Under the pieces are notes generated by a model that did not search any database, was not told where the DNA came from, and was given only the letters and a program-made list of their open reading frames with translations. Below, one piece after another: positions 33,457 through 44,075 of a stretch of DNA of 48,122 bases (positions within the stretch are counted from its first letter, which is position 1; each line of letters begins with the position of its first letter). Made by a program: the position numbers and the translations under genes. This DNA comes from Krasilnikovozyma curviuscula (taxonomy: Eukaryota; Basidiomycota; Tremellomycetes; Cystofilobasidiales; Mrakiaceae), in assembly GCA_014825775.1 (NCBI GenBank), contig MVAQ01000166.1, forward strand, positions 1 to 48,122, written 5' to 3'.

Positions 33457-34168
33457 TTAGATTTTGGGATTTGAAGTGAAAACGAGGTGATTTCTTTCTT
33501 GTCCTGTCACAGCGTAACTTATCCGTAGCTTGATGTATACAAAGGTACCAGACCCACCTAAAGTCGATGAGAGACACCATCTTGTGAAAAGAGAGCAAGA
33601 CGGAAAGTGAGCAGGGCCCATAAATGTTGTTGGAGATGAAAAGTGTTCACACAGGCTTGAAATCGCTGAATAGGCTGAATGATACAAGGGAGTGAGTAGA
33701 TATATGATATAGCTTAACGACATAAAATCAGACTAGACAATGAGATCAAATCACTTGTAGCAATATAGAAGAGCTCTTACCGAAGGAAGGCATCTTGTTT
33801 TGGAATCTGAAAACAACCCGATCGTCGTCATCACAAGTGCTCCAGCATCAATCCCTGCTCTTCAACAATAAAAGCTACAAATCACCCCTGAACGATTAAT
33901 CTCATCTTAGATAGCACTGAAACCTGTTCAGGGGCTCATTTCATTCTCTTGACCCAATCGACATTTTCATCAGAAACATCACCATCTTCCTCGCTTCATC
34001 CAACATAACAAGCTTTCGTAAGCACTGCTACTGCTCTCAAACTTTACTCAGGCATCTTCTGATCAATTTTAGGTTGATGAGCGTCTCATAGGCATTTACA
34101 CAAGTATTATGAGCATTTTGGACAGGTTGTGAAGTCTATCGATCACATTCACCACGGTCAGGAAAAGC
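33457..34168. other. Convergent intergenic region, 712 bp
   Basis: The gap separates the 3' ends of two convergent genes and is longer than the other convergent gaps here (137, 192 and 411 bp). It is AT-rich, with no ORF that shows family features, no repeat and no RNA gene that I recognise. Confidence 0.5.
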
Positions 34169-35939
34169 TCATCTCCAGCTCCCAGAAGCAACTTTTTCAC
34201 TTCCGACCCTTCTGATAAGTACCGAAACAGCAACCGGCCCGATGACTGTGCAAAGGACAATCGCAAACAACGACACGTAAAATGCTTCGTCCGATAGTAT
34301 CTCTGCTTCGACGTAACCTATTTGAGCAATCAGCAATCCTACTTCTCCACGAGCAACCATCGCAAATCCAACGAAGAGTGCTGGATAGATAGTTGAAGTT
34401 GTGGTGGTGTGAAGAAGAGGCGTCGTTGGGAGAACTGGTGACGTTGGTGGTGCTCGAGGTCGTACAGCAATCTCCGTGAGCTGAGCCGGTGTGTAGGAGA
34501 TGGAAGAGGCTCTAGCTGATTCTAATGTTGGAAGACCGAGCTGTGCTGTTGAGAGATACGAGGAGGCAGGTGTTGATGCTGTAGCTGATGATTGCTTTCT
34601 GGCTTCAAACCAGCTCCAAACGAGTAACCATAATCCACATATGACCTTAGATAAAGTCATCAAGAGGGTATAAAGGAGTCCTTTCCAGATGATAGAACCT
34701 TTCCAGAGACTGAGGAATGGTACAGCCGATCCGACGGAGGCAAAAAACAATGGCGACAGGATGAATGATTGGATTGGAGAGATGTACACTTCATAAGCGT
34801 CTTTGAAAGGGTGCTGTAGTTCTACAGTTGGAGGGTCCTCAGGATATCCCGGTGACGGGAGCGCACCAACGATGAGACCTGCGCAATAGGCCCCTAGCAA
34901 CGAAGAGCTGCCGATCACTGATGCGATGGTGACGCAGCCATAGAGAATCAGGAGTAACAAGAACAGTGAAATCCTTTTGATCGTAAGATCCAAGTCCGAT
35001 GTACGGAGAGAGAATTTGAAAATGAAGCGGCGGAGATATTTGCGATAGCATGAGAGGAATAGGTATTTGGTGACCAATGCAGCAGCAATCACAAAAGCGA
35101 CAGATGTAACGAGAGGTTGAGCTATTGACCAACCCAAGTGAGATGGTGATTCTGTTACAGAATCCGACTTATGACCCAGAGATTTGACGATGCTGCTTAG
35201 AACGAAGCCGATACTGAGGAACGTCGGATTATGATTGGGTCTTCCTGCAGCTATCTTGATCAGCCGCAAAACATTTACTCACACATCATCTATCACAGCA
35301 GCTCCAGCAAGTACCGTACCAACCCTCGTCTTTTCCAACTGAATATCACCTCCCGGTTTTCGTGCGGCAGCCCTTAAAACGATGAATGTCGTACCTAGAG
35401 AAGTTGAGCACAAAGCTGCCCCCGAGCTGAAGCTTTGCAAGTAGGAATACTTGAATGGTTGTGAAGAGAAGAGGCCGAACGACAATCCAATTGGCGCTAC
35501 AATTCCCGTTGCAGCTGTGATGAGAGCCAAAGGAAGGCAGTCCAGAAGCATAGCAAGAGGAGTCTCCATACCCCCTGGTAATAGAGATTAGATTTAACTT
35601 GAATACGGTGGGTGGAGGAGCCAGCACCTACCTTCAAAGACGATCAGCAGTAGTCCAACATATCCCAATGACAAGAATGTTTTCTGCCATACTTCATCGA
35701 GGATGTTCGCTAGAGGAGATCCAAAAACAATTCCCACGGCAATCTGAAGTACGTTTCGGCTCAATAAGTTGGGTTTTCGTAACGTGAAGCTACAGGTGAG
35801 TAGCTCACCTCTCCAAGCAAACCAGCGCCCAACGCCATTTCGAAGGCGACCCTCGACACGTTCACCAGGTAAAGGAACGAGGAGATGGTCAACACCTGCA
35901 CCAGGGATGGCTCAGTGTAAGGTAAATATTTAGCCATTG
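34169..35939 (-). CDS. CPA2-family cation/proton antiporter
   Basis: This is a monovalent cation (Na+ or K+)/H+ exchanger of the Na_H_Exchanger/CPA2 type. The start at 35937-35939 gives MAKYLPYTEPSLVQVLTISS. Hydrophobic segments follow: FLYLVNVSRVAFEMALGAGL, then after an intron IAVGIVFGSPLA, FLSLGYVGLLLIVFE-GGME (the conserved EGG at a splice junction), ATGIVAPIGLSFGLF, and CSTSLGTTFIVLRAA with VGTVLAGAAVIDDV, the ion-binding region of this family. The second half (34169-35269) adds about six more segments, including LLGAYCAGLIVGALPSPGYP and FVGFAMVARGEVGLLIAQIG, the conserved RGE. About 550 residues in four exons, ending VASGSWR. A Ser/Thr/Pro-rich loop (about 34430-34590) precedes the RGE segment. 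Membrane location (plasma, Golgi or vacuole) is not evident. Confidence 0.87.
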
Positions 35940-36037
35940 CATCATTTAGTGATCGTGGCGGCTTGGGTTGCAAACAACGGCGAGCTGGTCCAAAGCTTTT
36001 TTCTAACGCTCAAATTCCTCGAATTCCGATTCTTGAG
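35940..36037. promoter_or_regulatory. Very short bidirectional promoter
   Basis: Only 98 bp separate the divergent start codons of the antiporter and PPWD1 genes, so both promoters and 5' UTRs must be packed together or overlap the opposite coding region. No TATA-like element is obvious. Confidence 0.55.
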
Positions 36038-38854
36038 ATGGCTGATAGCACGTTAGGAAAGCATCAGAGGGAGGAAGATCCTGCTGTCATTGAGGAGGAC
36101 AGCGACGACGACATTGGTACTTCCAGACAGGCCTTCACAGCGAATGGTGGACCCATTGACTAATGTTGGCTGTCGTTTCCAATTTATAGGTCCTATGCCT
36201 GTCCCAGAAGGCGACGAGAGTGGGCCCTCTGCCTCCGGGAAGAAAAAGAAGAAGAGGAAAGGCAAGTTCAGGTCTTCTTCCCGCTTTCGTTGCCCAATGG
36301 TGTTCTTACGATGTTGCCCTCGCCTTTGTGAACGATCACAGTCCTTGCACACGAACAAGTATGGTACTTTTATTAACTGCATCTTGGGCACGTAACTGAA
36401 CTGACAGCTTCATCTTGGTACTTCCACTTGACCAGCTCTTCTTGGATCACCTACCCTCAGCAGATCGATACTACAAGTCCTTCATGCACAGAGATGTCGT
36501 CAACACCGTGACTGTTACAAAGTACATCTTAAAGTCTTCTTTGTCAAACTTCAGTCTGCTGCTACGTTGCTGACACCTGTTTGTCATCGCTTGCATTGCC
36601 CAACAGAACCGACTTCGTTGTGACGACCTCTCTCGACGGGCATCTGAAATTATGGAAGAAACAAGCGTCTGGAATTGAGTTCGTTAAACATTATAGAGCT
36701 CACATGGGTCCCGTAAGTGCTGTGAGTGCGTCTGCCGATGGGCAGGTGTTCGCCACGTTGGGAGGTGCTGGACGGGAAGGTGGAAGAGGAGAAATCAAAG
36801 TGTTTGATGTTGTCAACTTTGGTGAGTTTTGGGGGGAATTGATATAGAATCTTCTGGAGTTGCTCACAATGATCATTACTTCTAGATATGATCAACATGA
36901 TCAAATTGAACTTTATACCAAAAGCTTGTTGTTGGATCCACAAATCTGGACAAGCACAGACGTTGCTGGCTGTGTCAGTATCTCAATATCACTTTCTTCT
37001 AGGTTATTATCTCATTGCGACCGTATAGCTGACATCCTCTTGCTGAACTCTGAATGGTTAGTTCGGACTCAGCATCTTCAGCGATTCACGTCTTCGATGG
37101 ACGAGGATCGTCAGTCCCGCTCTACACCATCTCTTCGATGCACAGAAATTCCGTTCATCTGATGGTATATAACGACAAGTTCGACATTGTCGTTTCAGCG
37201 GACGAAGGTGGGTTCGTTGAGTACTGGACGCCAGATGGTGATCCAGACAAGAATTACGAGGTTCCAGCTGGTGCAATAAACGGTCTTTGGGAGTTTAAAA
37301 GTGCTACAGATCTGTACGAGTTCAAGAAGGTTCGTTTTGAACGGATATACTCGTTCAAATTTCAAGTCTCACCCCTTTCCTTCGCTTCCTAACAATTCCA
37401 CACGTCTCTTCATCTCACTCAGGCCAAGGCTATACCAACCTCCCTTAACTTCTCACCAAACGGAACCCACTTCTCAACCCTCTCTCTTCCCGATCGACAA
37501 ATCCGCATCTTTTCATTTCTGACCGGAAAGAAAACTCGCCAATACGACGAGTCTTTACAAGCGATCCAAGATATGCAACAAGCTGGAACAGCAGTTTACA
37601 AGCTTGATGACATGGAGTTTGGTCGACGACTGGCTGTGGAAAGGGAGTTGGAGAAGTTTGTTTTTGAGAGCAATGTTGCTGGTGAGAGTTTAAGGTCAGC
37701 TAATAGCGTTTGGGACGAAAGTGGGAACTTCTTGCTGTATCCTACTATGCTAGGAATCAAAGGTCAGAGGGTTTTTAAGTTTGATATATATGGGTTCTCT
37801 TGACCGAGCTGACTCCTTCTGTCTCTGTCTCGTGTTCAGTTGTCAACACCATCACAAATCGAGTTGTCCGAGTCTTGGGCAAAGATGAGAACTCTCGATG
37901 GCTTAACATCTCACTCTATCAAGGTGCACCGCTCAAGAAGGGACTCTCGACAGTAGCAATGGTAGCATCTGAAAACCCACTGCTTCAAGAAAAGGAAGCT
38001 AGAGATCCAACCCTCTTTTGTACAGCCTACAAACGTCAGCGATTCTACCTGTTCTCGAGGCAGGAGCCTGAGGATACCAAAGGTGGAGGTGACAGAGATG
38101 TGTTTAACGAGAAGCCTACGAGGGAAGAACAGAGTGTTGCCTTGGCTCAGCCGGTTGCTGTGGGCAAGGGCATGGGAAGTACTTGTGTTATTCACACAAC
38201 GAAAGGAGATATTGTAAATATAAAACCATTTCTTCGCTAGCTTCATTGAGGGACTGACTGAATCTCACTTTCTTTGCTCTGTCAGCACTTCAAACTCTTC
38301 CCTGACGTCGCGCCCAAGGCTGTAGAGAACTTCTGCACTCATGCTAGAGATGGTTATTACAACAACATTATTTTCCACCGAATTATCAAAAAGGTCAGTA
38401 GTTTTTGTCATCATTACCGAACATCTTGAGCTCATGGAATTTCGGTACTGGACCTTCATTGCAGTTCATGCTTCAAACTGGTGATCCCGAAGGCAACGGA
38501 ACGGGTGGTGAATCTATCTGGGGAGCTGAATTCGAAGATGAGTTTGATCCTTCGGTGAGGCATGACCGACCATACATGCTCAGTATGGCCAATGCTGGTC
38601 CGAAGACCAACGGAAGTCAGTTCTTTATCACAACAGTTCCGACTCCTTGGCTGGACGATAAACACACGTGAGTTTCTCTGTGTCCCTTTGGTCGAGAAAT
38701 GAAACGGTTCTTGACCTGATCTTCTTTTGTCGAAAGTATCTTCGGTCGAGCAACGGACGGATTGGATGTGATTCACGCGATTGAGAACGTAAGAGTTGAT
38801 AAGACGGATAAGCCATATGACGACGTCAAGATGACAAACATCGAGATCGACTAG
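36038..38854 (+). CDS. WD40-repeat peptidyl-prolyl isomerase (PPWD1 / cyclophilin)
   Basis: Spliceosome-associated cyclophilin. The start at 36038 gives [20 protein letters not shown], leading over an intron to [12 protein letters not shown], typical of PPWD1. The WD40 part includes [63 protein letters not shown] and [12 protein letters not shown]. The C-terminal cyclophilin domain starts [15 protein letters not shown] and carries [15 protein letters not shown] (catalytic Arg in FHR), [17 protein letters not shown] and the Trp in [12 protein letters not shown], so isomerase residues appear intact. It ends KMTNIEID, stop at 38852-38854. About 640 residues and ten or more exons. Expected role: proline isomerisation during pre-mRNA splicing, in the nucleus. 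Confidence 0.93.
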
Positions 38855-39726
38855 AGTGAAATGTATAGTGAGCAGTCCCTTTATTCTTTCCGGCGTCCGA
38901 AGGGACTAAACTCATCTTCATTTGATATTAAGGACAGGCACACATTGTATGACACCACGTAGTTCGATCAATGCGCCCCTCCATGCAAGACGAGTTGTTG
39001 TTGTTGGAATTGTAGGTTGTGAGTGTTGCTGTCCTTGCTCTCTAAGGTCTATCTCTCTCCGTCTCTTTCATCGACAACACTACAGAGCAGCGATTTGCGC
39101 CTTTCCAGGCATTCTTCACGCATCGATGTTCTTCTTTCAAGCGGAACCCTTACTTTTGTGATCGTTTCAGCTTTGAGCAGTGTCGTAGAACAAATCTGCA
39201 GCTTATCTGATTTCAAGGCAGCGAGGGGGCAATCGTCCGTGCGACCATCCCCTCGCTTTGCGCCTCTGGGGGCTTGTTTCGCTGGCATACATTATGTTGT
39301 TTACTTGCATCAACTTGTTCTCAGACTCTTTATGACTCTATGTAGAAATGCGAGACGGAGGCGACCAGCGCAATATCTTACCAAAACGTAGATCTACCGC
39401 CAAAGCAAACCCGAAGCTTTTTGTGTTTCCCTCTTGATCAGCTCACCTAGTTGCATTCTGTCTTGGAATGTCTTGTATCCTAAGCTGAAAAAATTTTGTC
39501 GGTCAAGAGGGAGCGTGGCGACTGTACAGTTTTGCCTCCTCTGCAATTCAGGTTGGCGCTGGCTACACTAAACAATTTCTTGCCCCTTTCCCCATTGAGC
39601 AAAGTTGTGAGTTAAATCCTTTTCTTTTGCTTGATGGGCTGCTTCTGATGCTGTGCTGGTTTTAGAGTCACCGCTGTACCAACGAGTTCAAGTCGCTAAA
39701 CCAGCCCAACACCAAAAATATCAAAA
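38855..39726. other. Long gap upstream of the uS10 gene
   Basis: An 872-bp stretch without a supported gene. It should contain the end of the PPWD1 transcript and the uS10 promoter and 5' UTR, with pyrimidine-rich tracts before the start. Overlapping ORFs at 39023-39391 (+) and 39049-39288 (-) look like random frames. I found no tRNA-like or box C/D-like structure by eye. Confidence 0.5.
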
Positions 39727-40307
39727 ATGGCCACCAAGGAAGATTTCGAAAAGACCGGCTTGACCGCTGCTAAGCAACACAAGATCAGAATTGTGAGTAA
39801 ATTGGAAGTTGGTTTGGGTGGTATGAGACGACGGATCGCTGACTAGAACGGATTTTGATTGTCGCAGACTCTTACCTCAAGAAACGTTAAGAACCTCGAG
39901 AAGTTCTCTAACGACTTGATCAACAGAGCTAAGGACAAAGATCTCAGAGTGAAGGGACCAATTCGTATGCCAACCAAGGTCCTCAAGATCACCACCAGAA
40001 AGACGTGAGTCGCAGACTGTTCCGCCTGTTACAGTGGTAGCAGCAACCGCAACTGACCTCTCTTGATTGTTGTGCTATTCAGCCCATGTGGTGAAGGTTC
40101 CAAGACCTGGGACAGATTCGAAATGAAAATCCACAAGAGACTCATCGACTTGAACTCCTCCGCCGAGGTTGTCAAGCAAATCGTGAGTCGACTCCCTAGT
40201 TGCTGTACAAGTATTGTTCCTATTCTGACTGATCTTTCTATCGCTTCTACTAGACCTCCATCTCCCTTGAGCCAGGTGTCGAGGTTGAGGTTACCATTGC
40301 TGCTTAA
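39727..40307 (+). CDS. RPS20: Cytosolic ribosomal protein uS10 (S20)
   Basis: Small-subunit ribosomal protein at the 40S head/beak. The start at 39727 gives [20 protein letters not shown]. Joined exons read [58 protein letters not shown] and [19 protein letters not shown], ending [10 protein letters not shown] with stop at 40305-40307. The chain is about 118 residues in four exons, the usual size for eukaryotic uS10. Introns start at about 39794, 40004 and 40183. The AAAAATGG start context is strong, as expected for a highly expressed gene. Confidence 0.97.
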
Positions 40308-40718
40308 GCGCGATCTCTCCAGTCTTCGATAGAGAGTCGTTCACTCGTTCTTTCTTTTCGCGAAGTCTACCTAGATCTCGGTATCATCATAACGGACAGC
40401 GTAGGAATTAACCTACTTGTTCGTTGCGATGTTATGCTGTTGATTTCCTACATAAAGTTATCTTGCAAGCTGCCGCAACTCCCTTCGCCCGTGCAAAGTT
40501 ATCGCTGGCAAACATTTACATTGCTGATGCTCTTGTGTCCCTTGATTTACGGCTACGTTCTTCGTATTTTTCGAATCAGGAATAGGTGAGATGTAAATGG
40601 ATGATACGTTACTGGAGGAGGTTTGTAATTGAGCCCAAAAAGCGTTACTGGAAATTCTACGAAAAATATGGATAGAAGGTTAAGTAATTTATTGATTTGA
40701 CTACGTTAAACATCAACG
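40308..40718. other. Convergent 3' region between uS10 and eIF4B genes
   Basis: A gap of 411 bp holding the two 3' ends. Pyrimidine-rich at first, then AT-rich near 40620-40715. No gene or repeat is seen. Confidence 0.5.
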
Positions 40719-42697
40719 TTACTCTTCTGTCAAAGTGGCAGCGGCGGTCTCGACGTCAGCTGCGGTTACACCCTTCATCGCCTCAGTGACAGCAGCGACG
40801 CCGTCCTTGTCATCTGCGATACCCTTCTTGGCTGGAACTTTTACATTAGCAGCCTTCTCCTTAGCAGCCTTGATTCTGGCTTCAGTAGCCTCTCTTTTGA
40901 TCCTTGATTCCTCCCTCTCCTTCTCTAACCTCTCTTCGATCTCTTTCGCTTTCGCGTTGGAGTCAGCAGCTTTTGCGGCACCGAATGGAGACGCTTTGGA
41001 TGTTTGTGGTGATGCTGTTGGAGTAGACTCGGCGGAAGAAGAGGTTCGTGGAAGGAGATTCAGTGGACGACGAGGAGCAAGTTGGGGTGATGGTTCAGCT
41101 GTAATCATTGATATTCTGTCAGTTGGGAATCTCAAAAGAAGTGATAAGTAATCTCAAATGAACTGACGACTTCTGTCTTGGCTGACAGGTCTGGAGTAGC
41201 TAGCTCCGCTAGCTTTTCTTGGAGCAGTCCTCCAGTTGTCAGGTTCGTCGGAAGCTGGGGTTGATGGTGGGAATGGTGATGCAGAGCTACGTCTTGAAGA
41301 TGGAGCAGATGGTGCGGCAGATGGAGTGAACTTGGCTCCTCTAGTCCACTGTATGAAGGCGAATATCAACAGCAAGGTTGGTTAGTCGCGTCCAGCGTGT
41401 GACGATGAAGTCGAGAACAGTAAAAAAAAGAAGCATACAGTTTGCTCTGTATCAGCTGGGCCGACTGGAACTTCGGCTCTAGGAACGAATTCACGTCGTG
41501 GACCTCCTGGAGCATCTCTGTATCCAGAGGAGGAAGGAGGTGGTGGACCAGAGACGATCGGCTTGCTGCTTCTCCAGGCATCAGCTTTATCTGCCTGAGT
41601 TTCTTCCATGGGTTCTCTTGGCGATGAGAAGCCTCCTTCTCTGGGACCTCTTCGTTCACCACCAAACGATGGGCTTGGAGCGGAAGGAATGAATTTCGCT
41701 CCCCTTGCAGCACCCCAATCTCTCTCCTCGTCTGGTACCGATGGAGAGTTGAATCCGTTATCTCTGTATCTGGGACGTTCTTCACGGCCTCCTGCCAATG
41801 GTGGCAATGGACCAGATCGACGCCATTCTGAAGCATCGTCTGCTGCTGATGATTGGAAGGGATCTCTGCTTCCCATTCCACCTCGACCACCCATTCCTGA
41901 TTTTGGCGGTTCGGCTACTGAAATTCTGATAGAACGACCAGCGAGGGACTATGTGCACGAGGGTCAGCAATTCCCTTCACACTCCATAAAGAAAAGCTGA
42001 AGCAGAAACAACTTACAGCTCCGGTTCTTTGCAGACCATTCTTCAAATCATCCAAGCTTCCGAACTCGATGTATCCAAAACCTTTTGGTTTGCCTTCGTT
42101 GTCACTGATGATTTTGACGGAATTGAGTGTCAAGCCTGAGAAGAGTTCTTCAATTTCGGGTTGAGTGGTATCAAATGAGAGGTTTCCAAGGAAGGCTGTG
42201 TATGGTGGGGCAGTTGGCAATGGGAGCTCTTCACGTTCTGAGTCTAAATAAGAAGCAATCACGACACATTCGCTGTCGTCAGTCCAAAACTATTCCAAAA
42301 CTATCGACCACACAGAAAACCGACTGAACGTACGGTAATCACCTCTTGCCCCTCTGTCTGGTCGACTCATAAAGTCACCCGAATCAATTCTTACGCCATA
42401 ATCGTTCTTTGGAGCAGCTGGGACGACGACAAACATGAACAATCGGGATTTCTGTTAACAGGTGGTGACCAAAAGAGAACCAATAGTGACAGAATCAGAC
42501 CACTTACGCGCTGTTGGCAAGGCTTCCATCTCATCAGCCCATGATCCTGTAGAAGTATCCTGCAGGAAATCGGACAGAGCGATCTTTTGGGCCTTCTTCT
42601 TTGGAGCTGACACAAAGCAAAGCGTGAAAACTCGTCAGCAAGGAAAAGTTCAAGCAAGACAACCAAGAAGAAAGACAATCCTAATCCACTTACCCAT
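40719..42697 (-). CDS. TIF3: Translation initiation factor eIF4B
   Basis: RNA-binding factor that stimulates eIF4A helicase during cap-dependent initiation. The first coding exon is only ATG plus one base (42694-42697), followed by an intron and then APKKKAQKIALSDFLQDTST and GSWADEMEALPTA, the eIF4B N-terminal signature. One RRM follows: PPYTAFLGNLSFD (RNP2), GKPKGFGYIEF (RNP1), and AGRSIRISVAEP after an intron. The middle is Arg/Gly/Asp-rich with repeated RGAKFxPS motifs (RGAKFIPSAPSPS, RGAKFTPSAAPS), comparable to the repeat region of yeast Tif3. The C-terminal exon is a charged helix (KAKEIEERLEKEREESRIKR) and ends ATLTEE with stop at 40719-40721. About nine exons. Confidence 0.9.
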
Positions 42698-43223
42698 ACT
42701 GGGCTAACTATTACTGTTAGTTTGACGTGATTGAGGATGGCTTAGTGGCCGTCTGAGGTTTCTCCAATCCCTGTCGAAAAAACTGAAATATTTTGCCCTG
42801 TAGCAGCCACCAACTCAAATTGTAGATTGCTGTGCAAAACCCTCTTGGTGTTCTCTTACACTGAGATATTCTGTTCTACTACTGCTATCTGCCAAAGGAT
42901 CAGCGAAATTGCATTGTTTTTGGGTGAGCCGTGCCCCTGAGTCTTCTTCCTCTTGCTCCTTCGGAAGCTCTGACATTTGAGTAGCTGTAAATTGGCCACT
43001 TTGAGCTCAGCAGCAACTGCCTGTAGTCTTTGGTATCTTGAAGGTCTACTTTTAACTTCATACGATCCTTCCATCGTGAGTTGCAATTCTTGAGTCAACT
43101 ACGTGGTCTGTTGCCGTCTGTTAAACCTCAATTGATCTAAAACCGTTCGAAATGTGACACATAGGCTCTCAATATCACCACTCAGTTCTAGGAAGATTGG
43201 GTTCTCATCTACTCTCATCCACA
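42698..43223. promoter_or_regulatory. Divergent region between eIF4B and bL31m genes, with a possible small ORF
   Basis: The 526-bp gap should hold both promoters. On the minus strand, an ATG at 42974-42976 (MSELPKEQEEEDSGARL) stays open and can splice at GT near 42856 into GLEKPQTATKPSSITSN, stop 42717-42719. That stop is only 19 bp from the eIF4B start, so the ORF could be an upstream ORF in the eIF4B leader or chance. I do not call it a gene. Confidence 0.35.
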
Positions 43224-43787
43224 ATGTCTTCAGCTTCCCTTCTCGCACCTTCCCCCTTACTCTCCCACCGACTACCAACCCTGCTCTGCCAGCAGCAGCG
43301 ACGCCATCTATCTCTCGACAATAATGCTTTCAAAGCTGCCTTGAAAGCCCCAAATACCTCCAATCGCATCTTCTCCCGTCGTTTACGTCCCGGCCGACAT
43401 CACTATCGAGACACCCTCACACCTTCACACCTCCCACCCCCTCACCCATCAAATTACTCCCAGACTGTTGTCCTCTCCAACGGTCAATCATTCAAACATT
43501 TTCTCCCTACAGCTAGAAGCTTGTTCAAACTCCAAAAGGATCTCAGCACAAACCCACTTTGGTACCCAAGTTTGATCAAGGAGAAAAGCCAGGAAGACGA
43601 AACGGGTAGCATTGCGAGATTCAAGGCGAGGTATGGAAGTGCTGATAAGGAAGGAGCTGGAGCAGCGGAAGATATCTTTGGACTGGAAGTACCTGACTGG
43701 TTGGAAGGCGGAAAGGCACCGGCGCTGAAGAAGGAGGTCGTCTTTGTCCCGGTTGTAGAGAAGGGCAAAGGAAAGAAGAAGAAATAG
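43224..43787 (+). CDS. Mitochondrial ribosomal protein bL31m
   Basis: Probable large-subunit protein of the mitochondrial ribosome (yeast Mrpl36 family). It is a single exon of 187 codons. The start at 43224 has an ACAATG context; an upstream in-frame non-ATG extension is not used. The N-terminus MSSASLLAPSPLLSHRLPTL then QQQRRHLSL is Ser/Leu/Arg-rich, acid-free and suits a mitochondrial presequence. The core motif YSQTVVLSNGQSFKHFLPTA followed by LQKDLSTNPLWYPS matches the L31 pattern (vtlSnGstF... T.D..NpLW). GSIARFKARYG follows, and the chain ends in a lysine-rich KGKGKKKK with stop at 43785-43787. Confidence 0.8.
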   Translation: MSSASLLAPSPLLSHRLPTLLCQQQRRHLSLDNNAFKAALKAPNTSNRIFSRRLRPGRHHYRDTLTPSHLPPPHPSNYSQTVVLSNGQSFKHFLPTARSLFKLQKDLSTNPLWYPSLIKEKSQEDETGSIARFKARYGSADKEGAGAAEDIFGLEVPDWLEGGKAPALKKEVVFVPVVEKGKGKKKK

Positions 43788-44075
43788 ACGTTGCTCTATG
43801 AACAATTTTTTCTAGTGATTTCCGTAACGTAAGCATAAGCGGAAACGAGACGTCGATCATACTCTTGAGGAGCGTTAATGGGCACGATGTCATTAACATG
43901 CATCATAACAAGTTACAAATGGTAAGTATGGCATGCAAATGGAGTAGTTCGTTAAATCATAAGCAGAACTTAGTGAAGCCTGGGAAAAATTAGGAAAAGC
44001 GAAGTGCAAAAGAAATGTACAACTACAACTTAGGGGGGGAAAAAAGCATCCGTGTTGAATCGTGATTGTCCGTTA

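Noticed and set aside
39023..39391. Plus-strand 122-codon ORF in the gap before uS10
   Set aside because: Mixed composition without domain features, and an antisense ORF of similar quality overlaps it. Probably chance.
42856..43098. Minus-strand 80-codon ORF upstream of eIF4B
   Set aside because: No homology recognised. It overlaps the alternative small ORF in another frame and lies in the expected promoter region.
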